From HGM04593 sp045533955 (lineage in GTDB: Bacteria > Bacteroidota > Bacteroidia > Bacteroidales > Bacteroidaceae), in assembly GCA_045533955.1 (NCBI GenBank), contig JAZSIU010000017.1, positions 1-64,000 of the forward strand: DNA of 64,000 nucleotides, read 5' to 3'. The position numbers were made by a program, and so were the translations under genes. Of the stretch, positions 26,476 through 35,021 are shown piece after piece (position 1 is the first letter of the stretch; the number at the start of each line of letters is the position of its first letter). The notes beneath the pieces were generated by a model. That model searched no databases. It saw only the letters and a program-made list of their open reading frames with translations, and was not told the DNA's origin.

Positions 26476-27645
26476 ATGAAAAAATTTATGATGTCGCTGG
26501 CTATTGCCAGTATTGCAATGGTCTCTTTTGCACAGGAGACGGTAAGCGAGGTCGTAGTTCCTACTGTAAAGAACAGTGTGGCTACCAATAGCTTTGGTAG
26601 CAACTGGTTTATAGATGTGAACGTAGGCGGTCAGGTTTACAACCCCGTTGTTACTCGTGGTGAGGGTATGTTCGATCACTTGACATTCCCCGCTATTTCG
26701 GCTCACGTTGGTAAATGGCATACTCCCGGCTTCGGTTGGAGAATCGGTTACAACGGTTACGAGGTTGAGGCATACGAGGATGCTGATGCAGTTTCTTATT
26801 ACAATGTACATTTCGACGCGTTGTTTAACCTGAGCAACCTCTTCTGTGGTTACAACGAAAAGCGCATTTGGAACGTGATTCCTTATGTAGGATTCGGTTA
26901 TGCAGGTAATCTTGATGCTGAGGGTGCCGGCGGTAGCGGAAAGCGCGGTTCACTTACCGGCAACTTTGGTGTTTTGCAGACCTTCCGCCTTGCTAAGCGT
27001 TGGGCAATCAACCTTGAGCTTGGTTCAATGATGGCTAAGAAGGAATTTGCAGTAATGACTGATAATAAAACATCTAACGGTTACGATTGGGCTTTCACAG
27101 CTCAAGTGGGTGTTACATTCCGTCTCGGAAAGTGCACTTGGGACAACACTCCCGACCTTGATGCTATTATGGCTCTTAACGCTGCCGCTCTTGCCGAGCT
27201 TAACGCACAACTTCAGGCTAAGGAGTCGGAGAATGCTCAGTTGAAGTCGCAGCTTGCTGCAGCCAAGAATGCCCTCTCGCAGGCACAGCTTAAGATTAAG
27301 CAGCTCGAGAGCGAGCCTAAGTATGTTGACGTGGCTCAGTCGGTATTCTTCGCATTCAACTCATCTAAGATTGCTTCTAAGAAAGAGATTATCAACCTTC
27401 AGTCTCTTGCAGATGCTGCTAAGAACACAGGTGCTAAGCTCTCTGTAATTGGTTACGCTGACAGCGCTACCGGTTCGGCCGAGTACAACCAGAAGCTCTC
27501 TGAGGCTCGTGCAAACGCTGTTGCCGAGAAACTCGTCGAGCTTGGTGTTCCTCAGAGCCAGCTTGTTGTTGAGGGTAAGGGTGGTGTAGATGTTGAGAAG
27601 CCCGCTCGCTTCAACCGTCGCGTTATCATCTCGATTGCAAAGTAA
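26476..27645 (+). CDS. OmpA-family outer-membrane protein
   Basis: 389 aa. Seen: signal peptide (MKKFMMSLAIASIAMVSFAQ), an N-terminal beta-barrel rich in aromatic residues (about 20-230), a coiled-coil-like Ala/Gln/Lys linker (about 240-285), and a C-terminal OmpA peptidoglycan-binding domain (VFFAFNSSKIASKKE, GYADSATGSAEYNQKLSEAR, NRRVIISI). It anchors the outer membrane to the cell wall. Codon choice is more uniform than in neighbours (many GCT, GGT, AAG), as expected of a highly expressed gene. Own promoter and strong terminator, so monocistronic. Confidence 0.94.
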   Translation: MKKFMMSLAIASIAMVSFAQETVSEVVVPTVKNSVATNSFGSNWFIDVNVGGQVYNPVVTRGEGMFDHLTFPAISAHVGKWHTPGFGWRIGYNGYEVEAYEDADAVSYYNVHFDALFNLSNLFCGYNEKRIWNVIPYVGFGYAGNLDAEGAGGSGKRGSLTGNFGVLQTFRLAKRWAINLELGSMMAKKEFAVMTDNKTSNGYDWAFTAQVGVTFRLGKCTWDNTPDLDAIMALNAAALAELNAQLQAKESENAQLKSQLAAAKNALSQAQLKIKQLESEPKYVDVAQSVFFAFNSSKIASKKEIINLQSLADAAKNTGAKLSVIGYADSATGSAEYNQKLSEARANAVAEKLVELGVPQSQLVVEGKGGVDVEKPARFNRRVIISIAK

Positions 27646-27667
27646 TTTGACAATAAAATAGTTATCT

Positions 27668-27703
27668 GTCAGAGGCGGGCGTAAGTCTGCCTCTGACTTT
27701 TTT
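27668..27703 (+). terminator. Terminator after the OmpA-like gene
   Basis: GTCAGAGGC pairs with GCCTCTGAC, followed by six T. Confidence 0.9.
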
Positions 27704-27905
27704 ACGCTGTCGGGGGTGGGCTTTGTAAGATACAGGGTTTACCAACAAAAATTGCTTGATTGCTCATTTGCCAGCCTTTTCTTGTTTTATTTTGGTTCTT
27801 TGTCCGGTGTTACGTTTGTAGGATAGTGTTTCTTGGTCTAAAAAAGCTATTTATTGCCGTTTTTAAGATAGAAAGAGCAATTCTTTAGAAAAAAATGCTA
27901 AAAAA

Positions 27906-27937
27906 TTTGTGTATTAAAAAAGAAACACCTATCTTTG
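27906..27937 (+). promoter_or_regulatory. Promoter of the tRNA-Val pair
   Basis: TTTG at 27906-27909, 20-bp spacer and TATCTTTG at 27930-27937, about 25 bp before the first tRNA. The ~200 bp before it (27704-27905) show no gene. Confidence 0.75.
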
Positions 27938-27964
27938 CATCGCAATTAAGGGTTGCAGCCTTTC

Positions 27965-28039
27965 GGGCGTTTAGCTCAGCTGGTTTAGAGCATCTGCCTT
28001 ACAAGCAGAGGGTCGGCGGTTCGAATCCGTCAACGCCCA
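27965..28039 (+). tRNA. tRNA-Val (anticodon TAC)
   Basis: Cloverleaf: acceptor GGGCGTT/AACGCCC, D stem GCTC/GAGC, anticodon stem TCTGC/GCAGA with loop CTTACAA (anticodon TAC), T loop TTCGAAT. Discriminator A; the 3' CCA is not encoded. Confidence 0.97.
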
Positions 28040-28093
28040 CGAAAGGTAAGTGATAGAGTAGATTTTTTCTTTGGTTGCAATCCTTGTTTATTC

Positions 28094-28168
28094 GGGCGTT
28101 TAGCTCAGCTGGTTTAGAGCATCTGCCTTACAAGCAGAGGGTCGGCGGTTCGAATCCGTCAACGCCCA
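28094..28168 (+). tRNA. tRNA-Val (anticodon TAC), second identical copy
   Basis: Identical in all 75 positions to the copy at 27965; the immediate flanks ttcg and ac are also shared, so the copies arose by tandem duplication. A small hairpin terminator follows. Confidence 0.97.
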
Positions 28169-28178
28169 CCGAAAGTAG

Positions 28179-28201
28179 CCTGCGTAAAGCAGGTTTTTTT
28201 T
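28179..28201 (+). terminator. Terminator of the tRNA-Val transcript
   Basis: CCTGC-gtaaa-GCAGG followed by eight T. Confidence 0.85.
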
Positions 28202-28304
28202 GTTTATGGCGGCTTCTTATTGAGGAAAAATCTTGAAGGGCTGTCTTAATGTTTAAAAATTATAAACTTTATTGCCTTTTCGGGTGTTTATACCTAAAAA
28301 GTGC

Positions 28305-28312
28305 TACTTTTG
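28305..28312 (+). promoter_or_regulatory. Probable -7 box of purB
   Basis: TACTTTTG, about 52 bp before the start; a clear -33 partner is not seen. Confidence 0.5.
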
Positions 28313-28363
28313 TAGCTGAAAAACGTTTTACAAAATATTTCCTATAAGATTATAATCACGACA

Positions 28364-29710
28364 ATGGAACTTGACATTCTTACTGCAATATCACCTATAG
28401 ATGGCCGCTATAGGGGTAAGACAGAGTCGCTGGCCGAGTATTTCTCAGAGTATGCATTGATGAAATATCGCGTACTTGTTGAGATTGAGTATTTCATTGC
28501 GCTGTGCGAGATTCCTTTGCCTCAGCTTAGTGGCGTTGACGCTGCGCTGTTGCCGGGCCTGCGCAAAATATACAAAGAGTTTACTACCGACGATGCGCGT
28601 CGCATAAAAGAGATTGAGAAGGTTACCAACCACGATGTAAAGGCGGTTGAATATTTTATAAAGGAGCGTCTCGATGCCATCGGCGGCTTCGATAATTATA
28701 AGGAGTTTATCCATTTCGGACTAACCTCGCAGGATATAAACAATACCTCTATTCCCCGCACAATAAAGGATGCGCTAGAGAATAGTTACTATCCTGTTGT
28801 TGAGGAACTTATTGCCCAGCTCAGGGAGTATGCCGAGGCGTGGAAAGAGATTCCTATGCTGGCGCGCACACACGGACAGCCCGCCTCGCCCACACGCCTT
28901 GGTAAAGAGGTGATGGTGTTTGTCTATCGTCTCGAGGCGCAGCTTGCGCAGCTTAAGAGTTGTGTAATCTCGGCAAAATTCGGCGGCGCAACAGGTAATT
29001 TCAACGCTCATAATGTAGCCTACCCCGAGATTGATTGGAAGGCCTTCGGCAATAAATTTGTGAGCGAGAAATTGGGTCTCGAGCGCGAGCAATATACCAC
29101 GCAAATATCGAACTACGATAATCTGGCAGCACTTTTCGATGCTATGCGTCGCATAAACACCATAATAATTGATATGGACCGCGACTTTTGGCAATATATC
29201 TCAATGGAATTCTTCAAGCAGAAGATTAAAGCCGGTGAGGTGGGCTCGAGCGCAATGCCCCACAAGGTCAATCCCATCGACTTTGAAAACAGCGAGGGTA
29301 ATCTTGGAATTGCGAATGCCATCCTCGACCATCTTGCAATGAAACTGCCTATCTCGCGTCTGCAACGCGACCTTACCGACTCGACCGTGCTGCGCAACGT
29401 GGGCGTGCCTATGGGGCATATGCTCATTGCGGTGAAAAGCTCGTTGGTAGGTCTGCGCAAACTGCTCTTGAACGAGGCTGCAATATTCAATGAACTTGAC
29501 AACAGCTGGAATGTATGTGCCGAGGGTATTCAGACTATTCTTCGCCGCGAGGCTTACCCCAACCCTTATGAGGCACTGAAGGCTCTGACACGCACCAACA
29601 GCAAGATTGACCGGCAGTCGCTGTTGCAATTTATCGAGGCTTTGGACGTGCCCGAGACTGTAAAGGAGGAGTTGCGCGCAATTACCCCGCACACCTATAC
29701 GGGAATTTAA
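28364..29710 (+). CDS. purB: Adenylosuccinate lyase
   Basis: 448 aa; splits SAICAR and adenylosuccinate in purine synthesis. Seen: signature SSAMPHKVNPIDFENSEGN with the catalytic Ser, plus TNHDVKAVEYFIKE and the His region LARTHGQPASPT. This is the longer E. coli-like form of the enzyme. Followed after 81 bp by an rRNA pseudouridine synthase gene; no terminator is obvious between them. Confidence 0.98.
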   Translation: MELDILTAISPIDGRYRGKTESLAEYFSEYALMKYRVLVEIEYFIALCEIPLPQLSGVDAALLPGLRKIYKEFTTDDARRIKEIEKVTNHDVKAVEYFIKERLDAIGGFDNYKEFIHFGLTSQDINNTSIPRTIKDALENSYYPVVEELIAQLREYAEAWKEIPMLARTHGQPASPTRLGKEVMVFVYRLEAQLAQLKSCVISAKFGGATGNFNAHNVAYPEIDWKAFGNKFVSEKLGLEREQYTTQISNYDNLAALFDAMRRINTIIIDMDRDFWQYISMEFFKQKIKAGEVGSSAMPHKVNPIDFENSEGNLGIANAILDHLAMKLPISRLQRDLTDSTVLRNVGVPMGHMLIAVKSSLVGLRKLLLNEAAIFNELDNSWNVCAEGIQTILRREAYPNPYEALKALTRTNSKIDRQSLLQFIEALDVPETVKEELRAITPHTYTGI

Positions 29711-29791
29711 GAGCCGGCGAGGCTCGATGAGCAAAATATTGCTCCTTATAAGATTTAAATTGGACCGTGAGGTTCGTAAAAACATAAAATA

Positions 29792-30988
29792 ATGGATAAT
29801 TACAAAGAGAAGCGTCAGGGCAGCTACACTCCCCGCGGTGGGAATCGTGAGCGCTCGTTCGACAACAATTTCAACGCAGAGTTTCGCAAGAAACAACAGC
29901 GTCCGCGCTTTACAAAAGAGCAGGATGGACACCGACAGTATGTACGCAGCGAGTATCGCGGTAACGCCGAGGGCGGTAACCGCTATTCATCATACAACAG
30001 CCGTCAGCAACAGAGCGGCGGCGAGGGCGAACGTAATTACAATCGTTTCGAGCCACAGGCGGGCGAGCGTCAGTATGACCGACGTCGCAGCGGCGGTTAT
30101 CGCAGCGGCGGGGGGCAGAGCGTAAATAACGGTAATTACAGTCGAGCGTACAGCACACAGCATCGTGCGGGATACGGTCAGCGTGGAAACAGAAGCGCAT
30201 CGTACGACCCCAACGCAAAATACAGTGCCAAGAAACGCATCGTCTATCGCGAGGCAGCAATCGACCCCGATGCTCCCGTGCGTCTGAACAAATATCTAGC
30301 AAATGCAGGAATATGCTCGCGCCGCGAGGCCGACAATTATATCGAAGCGGGTCTTGTGAGCGTCAACGGCACAGTAGTTACCGAGCTTGGAGTAAAGGTA
30401 ACACCCAATGATGATATTCGCTTCAACGGCGAGCGTGTGAACCCCGAGCGCAAGGTATATGTGCTGCTCAACAAGCCCAAAGACTGCGTTACCACCGTTG
30501 ACGACCCTCAGGAGCGTCGCACCGTGCTCGACTGTCTCAAGGGCATCGGCAAGGAGAGAATATACCCCGTGGGACGCCTCGACCGCAACACAACAGGAGT
30601 GCTGCTGCTCACCAACGACGGAGATATGGCATCGAAGCTCACGCACCCCAAATTTATGAAAAAGAAAATCTATCACGTAACCTGCGACAAGAATGTGGCA
30701 ATGTCGGATATGGACTTATTGGCAAGCGGAATAGAACTTGAGGATGGCCCCATCTATGCCGACGAGGTGAGCTACGTGAACGACGCCGACCGTTCGCAGA
30801 TAGGAATAGAGATTCACTCGGGCAAGAACCGCATCGTGCGCCGTATGATGGAGCATTTGGGCTACCGAGTGGTAAAGCTCGACAGAGTGCTCTTTGCCGG
30901 CCTGACAAAGAAGAATCTCAAGAGAGGCGATTGGCGCTATCTGACCGAGAAAGAGGTTAATATGCTGCGAATGGGAGCATACGAATAA
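29792..30988 (+). CDS. rluB: RluB/RsuA-family 23S rRNA pseudouridine synthase with Arg/Gly-rich head
   Basis: 398 aa. Seen: an N-terminal ~150-residue low-complexity region rich in Arg, Gly, Ser, Tyr and Gln (for example RRRSGGYRSGGGQ), then an S4 RNA-binding domain (VRLNKYLANAGICSRREAD) and the catalytic domain with GRLDRNTTGVLLLTNDGD holding the catalytic Asp, and NRIVRRMMEHLGY. The head is likely disordered and may aid RNA binding. asnS follows after 31 bp. Family clear; RluB versus RsuA specificity less certain. Confidence 0.92.
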   Translation: MDNYKEKRQGSYTPRGGNRERSFDNNFNAEFRKKQQRPRFTKEQDGHRQYVRSEYRGNAEGGNRYSSYNSRQQQSGGEGERNYNRFEPQAGERQYDRRRSGGYRSGGGQSVNNGNYSRAYSTQHRAGYGQRGNRSASYDPNAKYSAKKRIVYREAAIDPDAPVRLNKYLANAGICSRREADNYIEAGLVSVNGTVVTELGVKVTPNDDIRFNGERVNPERKVYVLLNKPKDCVTTVDDPQERRTVLDCLKGIGKERIYPVGRLDRNTTGVLLLTNDGDMASKLTHPKFMKKKIYHVTCDKNVAMSDMDLLASGIELEDGPIYADEVSYVNDADRSQIGIEIHSGKNRIVRRMMEHLGYRVVKLDRVLFAGLTKKNLKRGDWRYLTEKEVNMLRMGAYE

Positions 30989-31019
30989 CAGAAACACAAG
31001 AAAAACAGAATAGAATCGT

Positions 31020-32423
31020 ATGAAAGCTATAAGACGAACAAAAATCTCAGACTTACTGAAAAGTACGGCTTTTGGTACCGAGGTGAATGTAAGAGGTTGG
31101 GTCAGAACACGTCGCAGCAGCAAGCAGGTTGCGTTCGTGGCACTTAACGACGGCTCGACAATAAAGAATGTGCAGGTGGTAATAGACGTCGAGAAATTCG
31201 ACGAGGAGATGCTGAAACTCCTTACAACGGGTGCCTGCCTTAGTGTAAACGGAGAGTTGGTCGAGTCTATCGGAGGCGGACAGTCGGTGGAGATTCAGGC
31301 AACGGAGATTGAGGTGCTGGGTGAGTGTGATAATACCTATCCTCTGCAAAAGAAGGGTCAGACAATGGAGTATATGCGCACGGTGGCTCACCTGCGTCCC
31401 CGCACAAATACCTTCGGCGCAGTGTTCCGCATACGCCACAATATGGCCTACGCAATACACAAATTCTTCCACGATAAGGGTTTTTACTATTTCCACACAC
31501 CCATTATCACAGCATCCGACTGCGAGGGCGCCGGACAGATGTTTCAGGTAACCACAATGAACCTCTACGACCTTAAAAAGGACGACGAGGGCAGCATAAA
31601 GTACGACAGCGACTTTTTCGGCAAGCAGGCCAGCCTCACCGTCTCGGGACAGCTCGAGGGCGAGCTTGCTGCAACAGCGCTTGGTGCAATCTATACGTTC
31701 GGCCCCACGTTCCGTGCCGAAAATTCAAATACTCCGCGCCACCTTGCCGAATTTTGGATGATTGAGCCCGAGGTTGCGTTCAACGACATTACCGACAATA
31801 TGGATCTTGCCGAGGAGTTTATAAAATATTGCGTGCAGTGGGCGCTCGACCACTGTATGGAGGATATTACCTTCCTTAACAATATGATTGACAAGGGACT
31901 GATTGAGCGTCTGCGCTCGATTGTCGATACCGAGTTTGTACGTCTCGCTTATACCGACGGAATAAAAATCCTTGAGGAGGCTGTTGCCTCAGGGCACAAG
32001 TTTGAATTCCCCGTATATTGGGGTGTCGACCTTGCCTCGGAGCACGAGCGTTACCTTGTCGAGCATCACTTTAAACGCCCCGTGATACTCACCGACTATC
32101 CCAAAGAGATTAAGGCCTTCTATATGAAGCAGAATGAGGATGGAAAGACAGTGCGTGCAATGGACGTACTCTTCCCCAAGATTGGCGAGATTATCGGTGG
32201 CTCGGAGCGCGAGGCCGACTATGGCAAGCTGCTGGCCCGCATCGAGGAACTTGGTATTCCTATGAAGGATATGTGGTGGTATCTTGATACTCGTCGTTAC
32301 GGCTCGTGTCCCCACTCGGGATTCGGATTGGGCTTCGAGCGTCTGCTGCTTTTTGTTACGGGAATGGCCAATATTCGCGATGTAATCCCCTTCCCCCGTA
32401 CTCCCAATAATGCCGAGTTTTAA
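31020..32423 (+). CDS. asnS: Asparagine--tRNA ligase
   Basis: 467-aa class II aminoacyl-tRNA synthetase. Seen: N-terminal OB-fold (VNVRGWVRTRRSSKQVAFVALNDGS), motif 2 with FRAENSNTPRHLAEFWMIEPE and motif 3 GFGLGFERLLLF. The residues before motif 2 fit AsnRS rather than AspRS. Probably transcribed with the pseudouridine synthase gene upstream, and ended by a strong terminator. Confidence 0.97.
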   Translation: MKAIRRTKISDLLKSTAFGTEVNVRGWVRTRRSSKQVAFVALNDGSTIKNVQVVIDVEKFDEEMLKLLTTGACLSVNGELVESIGGGQSVEIQATEIEVLGECDNTYPLQKKGQTMEYMRTVAHLRPRTNTFGAVFRIRHNMAYAIHKFFHDKGFYYFHTPIITASDCEGAGQMFQVTTMNLYDLKKDDEGSIKYDSDFFGKQASLTVSGQLEGELAATALGAIYTFGPTFRAENSNTPRHLAEFWMIEPEVAFNDITDNMDLAEEFIKYCVQWALDHCMEDITFLNNMIDKGLIERLRSIVDTEFVRLAYTDGIKILEEAVASGHKFEFPVYWGVDLASEHERYLVEHHFKRPVILTDYPKEIKAFYMKQNEDGKTVRAMDVLFPKIGEIIGGSEREADYGKLLARIEELGIPMKDMWWYLDTRRYGSCPHSGFGLGFERLLLFVTGMANIRDVIPFPRTPNNAEF

Positions 32424-32444
32424 TTGAAATATCTCGGATAGTGC

Positions 32445-32488
32445 TTAAGCGGGTGCCCCGATAATCAATCGGGCACCCGCTTAATTTT
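32445..32488 (+). terminator. Terminator after asnS
   Basis: TTAAGCGGGTGCCCCGAT pairs with ATCGGGCACCCGCTTAA (one bulged C), followed by TTTTG. Confidence 0.9.
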
Positions 32489-32590
32489 GTTAAAAAAATA
32501 GGGAAACTCCTGTTTTAATCGCAATAAAAATATTATACTTGCGTTGTGTAAATAAATAACCGGTATAAACTCTCTAAAATTCCCTGCGAA

Positions 32591-33685
32591 ATGGACAACA
32601 ACAGATATTGCGTAATTATGGCCGGAGGAGTGGGTAGCCGTCTGTGGCCTCTGAGCAGGAAAAATCTTCCCAAGCAATTTCACGACCTTTTGGGCTGTGG
32701 CAGGACTATGCTGCAGCAGACTTTCGACCGATACAGCCGCATTGTGCCAAAAGAGAATATAATAGTATCGACAAATATTATTTACTCGCAGCTTGTGCGC
32801 GAGCAGTTGCCGCAGCTATCGCCCGACCAGATTCTGCACGAGCCCTCGTTCCGCGGGACGGCTCCCAGCATTGCTTATGCGGCCTGCCACATAAGGCAGC
32901 TTAATCCTGAGGCGAGCATCGTGGTTGCGCAGAGCGACCAATTGGTGCTGAAGGAAGACCTTTTTGTCGAGACACTCGGCCGCGGACTCGACTATGTGGC
33001 CGAGCATAACAGATTGGTTATTATAGGCATAAAGCCTACCTGCCCCGAGACGCGTTACGGATATATACAGGTAGATGACCGTGGGACGCAGAGCCCGGAT
33101 GGCTCGTTCTACAAGGTGCGCACGTTCACCGAAAAACCTGCCTATGAGTTTGCACGTGTCTTTATGGAGAGTGGCGAGTTTTATTGGAATTCGGGAATTT
33201 ATATATGGAACGTGCAGACGGTGGTCGAGACACTCTCGAAGCTGCTGCCCGATATGATGGCCGAGTTTGAGAGTGTCTTTAACGAGTTTCCCAACCGCGA
33301 CGAGCGTCGCCGCCGAATATATGAGTCCTATACGTCGTTCCCCAATGCTGCGATGGACACGGCTGTTATGGAGCGTGCCGATAATGTGTTTCTTCTGGTC
33401 GGGGAGTTTGGATGGGCCGATATTGGAACGTGGGACTCGCTCTACGGCACTCTGCCCAAAGATGTCGATGGGAATGTGATAATGCACTCGCACACAATAG
33501 CTTATGACAGCTGTAATAATGTGGTGTCGCTGCCCAAGGGCAAGCTGGCTGTGATTCAAGGGGTCGAGGACTTGCTCATTGTTGACGAGGGTAATGTGCT
33601 GCTTGTGTGCAAAAAGGGATGCGAGGGCGATATTCGTAAATTCCGCAACGACGTGCTGATGAAGATGGGCGATGATTTTGTGTGA
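32591..33685 (+). CDS. manC: Mannose-1-phosphate guanylyltransferase
   Basis: 364 aa; makes GDP-mannose from GTP and mannose-1-phosphate for polysaccharides. Seen: nucleotidyltransferase signature MAGGVGSRLWPLSRKNLPKQ, the second motif FTEKP with YFWNSGI-like FYWNSGIYIW, and GWADIGTWDSLY. It lacks the C-terminal phosphomannose-isomerase domain of two-domain ManC enzymes, as usual in Bacteroidota. It has a weak promoter-like TATACTTG at 32534 and a convergent terminator shared with the transglycosylase gene. Confidence 0.95.
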   Translation: MDNNRYCVIMAGGVGSRLWPLSRKNLPKQFHDLLGCGRTMLQQTFDRYSRIVPKENIIVSTNIIYSQLVREQLPQLSPDQILHEPSFRGTAPSIAYAACHIRQLNPEASIVVAQSDQLVLKEDLFVETLGRGLDYVAEHNRLVIIGIKPTCPETRYGYIQVDDRGTQSPDGSFYKVRTFTEKPAYEFARVFMESGEFYWNSGIYIWNVQTVVETLSKLLPDMMAEFESVFNEFPNRDERRRRIYESYTSFPNAAMDTAVMERADNVFLLVGEFGWADIGTWDSLYGTLPKDVDGNVIMHSHTIAYDSCNNVVSLPKGKLAVIQGVEDLLIVDEGNVLLVCKKGCEGDIRKFRNDVLMKMGDDFV

Positions 33686-33776
33686 TTGTCTGCTCTAAAG
33701 ATTTTGTTTGGATTTTTTATAAAAAGATATATTTTAGCGGCGAAACTGCTTTTGACTTTAAGCTGTTTCAAGCAAC

Positions 33777-33808
33777 AAAAAAAGCGCCTTTTAGGGGCGC
33801 TTTTTTTT
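33777..33808. terminator. Bidirectional terminator between convergent genes
   Basis: AAAAAAAGCGCC - ttttag - GGCGCTTTTTTTT: GC stem with A-tract and T-tract on either side, between manC (plus) and the lytic transglycosylase (minus). Confidence 0.9.
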
Positions 33809-33812
33809 ATGG

Positions 33813-34781
33813 TTATCGGAGTATCCATTTGTGGTTGTGAGGCTGTGTCTCTTTGGGGTCGTAGTGTAGGGCCTCGGCGTCGGGGATGAGCACGGTGTAG
33901 CTTTTGCGGGCGCTGTTGGGCATTGTGCTGTTGCGCATCCACGGGTTGGCCTCGCGCAGTTGCAGGAATGTGAGATTGTGCTTCCTTGCAACGTCGGGCC
34001 AGCTAACCGGGCTTTTGTCTATTGTGATTGTGCTTTTTATGGGCAGCGGCGGGTAAAGGTCGCTCTTCTTTATTATGAATCCGTAGTTTATAGGGTCGGC
34101 AAAGATGCATTTTACTGCCAATAGGCGGAAGAGGTAGCGCGAGGTCTCGGGCACAAGTACAAGGTCTAATGCGTTGCTCTGTTTCTGTGCCTCGATGCGC
34201 TTGGATATATTGGCGGTGCCGGCATTGTAGCTGGCGGCGACGGTCATCCAATTGCCAAACTCCTCGTAGCTCTTTTTTAGGTATTTGCAGGCGGCACGCG
34301 TGGCTTTCTCGATGTTGTAGCGCTCGTCGACGTGGTTGTTAACCTCGAGCCCATATTCGCGCCCGGTCTTTTCCATAAACTGCCACAGGCCGGCGGCGCC
34401 CACCGTCGAGCGTGCGTGAATGTCGCCGTTGCTCTCTATTATCATTAGGTATTTAAAATCGTCGGGCACGCCGCACTCTTTTAGTATGGGCTCGACGATG
34501 GGGAAGAGGCGGTTGGCACGCTTTATTTGCAGCATTGTGTTTATGTGCGAGTAGGTAAAGGCCAGAATCTCGCGGTCCATACGCTCGCGGCGGTCGTGCT
34601 GTGTGAGGAGTATCTCTTCGCCTGCAAATGTCAGGCTTGTGGGCACTTGTGGCGAGATGCAGCAGTAGGGAATCTGCGAGTAGGGCATATTCTCGTTGCT
34701 GCAACCGAGGTTCGATTGTAACAGCCATCCGCATAATATTGCGATGGTTGCGATTGATGCTATTTTTACTGTTTCTTTCAT
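33813..34781 (-). CDS. Membrane-bound lytic murein transglycosylase (MltD-like, SLT domain)
   Basis: 322 aa; cleaves peptidoglycan glycan strands. Seen: N-terminal hydrophobic segment ending LLQSNLGCSNE (a possible but non-ideal lipobox), SLT domain with catalytic Glu in YLMIIESNGD, then STVGAAGLWQFM and ASYNAGTANI, and a C-terminal LysM-like segment (SWPDVARKHNLTFLQLREANP). The frame is open upstream to 34832, but the ATG at 34781 starts the signal sequence. Attachment by lipid or by uncleaved helix remains open. Confidence 0.9.
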   Translation of the reverse strand: MKETVKIASIATIAILCGWLLQSNLGCSNENMPYSQIPYCCISPQVPTSLTFAGEEILLTQHDRRERMDREILAFTYSHINTMLQIKRANRLFPIVEPILKECGVPDDFKYLMIIESNGDIHARSTVGAAGLWQFMEKTGREYGLEVNNHVDERYNIEKATRAACKYLKKSYEEFGNWMTVAASYNAGTANISKRIEAQKQSNALDLVLVPETSRYLFRLLAVKCIFADPINYGFIIKKSDLYPPLPIKSTITIDKSPVSWPDVARKHNLTFLQLREANPWMRNSTMPNSARKSYTVLIPDAEALHYDPKETQPHNHKWILR

Positions 34782-34872
34782 TCTTAATATCTCTTTGGAT
34801 AATGAGGCACTAAGATAGCACTTTTGCTGCAAATAACGCTCTCTTTTTTCGGTAAAAATGGTTTTTTATTGC

Positions 34873-34880
34873 TACCTTTG
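34873..34880 (+). promoter_or_regulatory. Possible -7 box before the rRNA methyltransferase gene
   Basis: TACCTTTG in the 240-bp divergent gap, giving a leader of about 135 nt; no good -33 element. Nothing else seen in the gap. Confidence 0.45.
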
Positions 34881-35021
34881 CACGGTATTTGTCGGTTGTG
34901 CAGCCTTTGAGCTAAAGGGGCTTCTCATTTTGTGTTAATGTGAGGGGTTTAAGGTCTCTTGGATGGGGCGAGGGCACATTGCTTTTTTGACAAATTTCTT
35001 ATTGTTCTTTTAGGTAATTTT

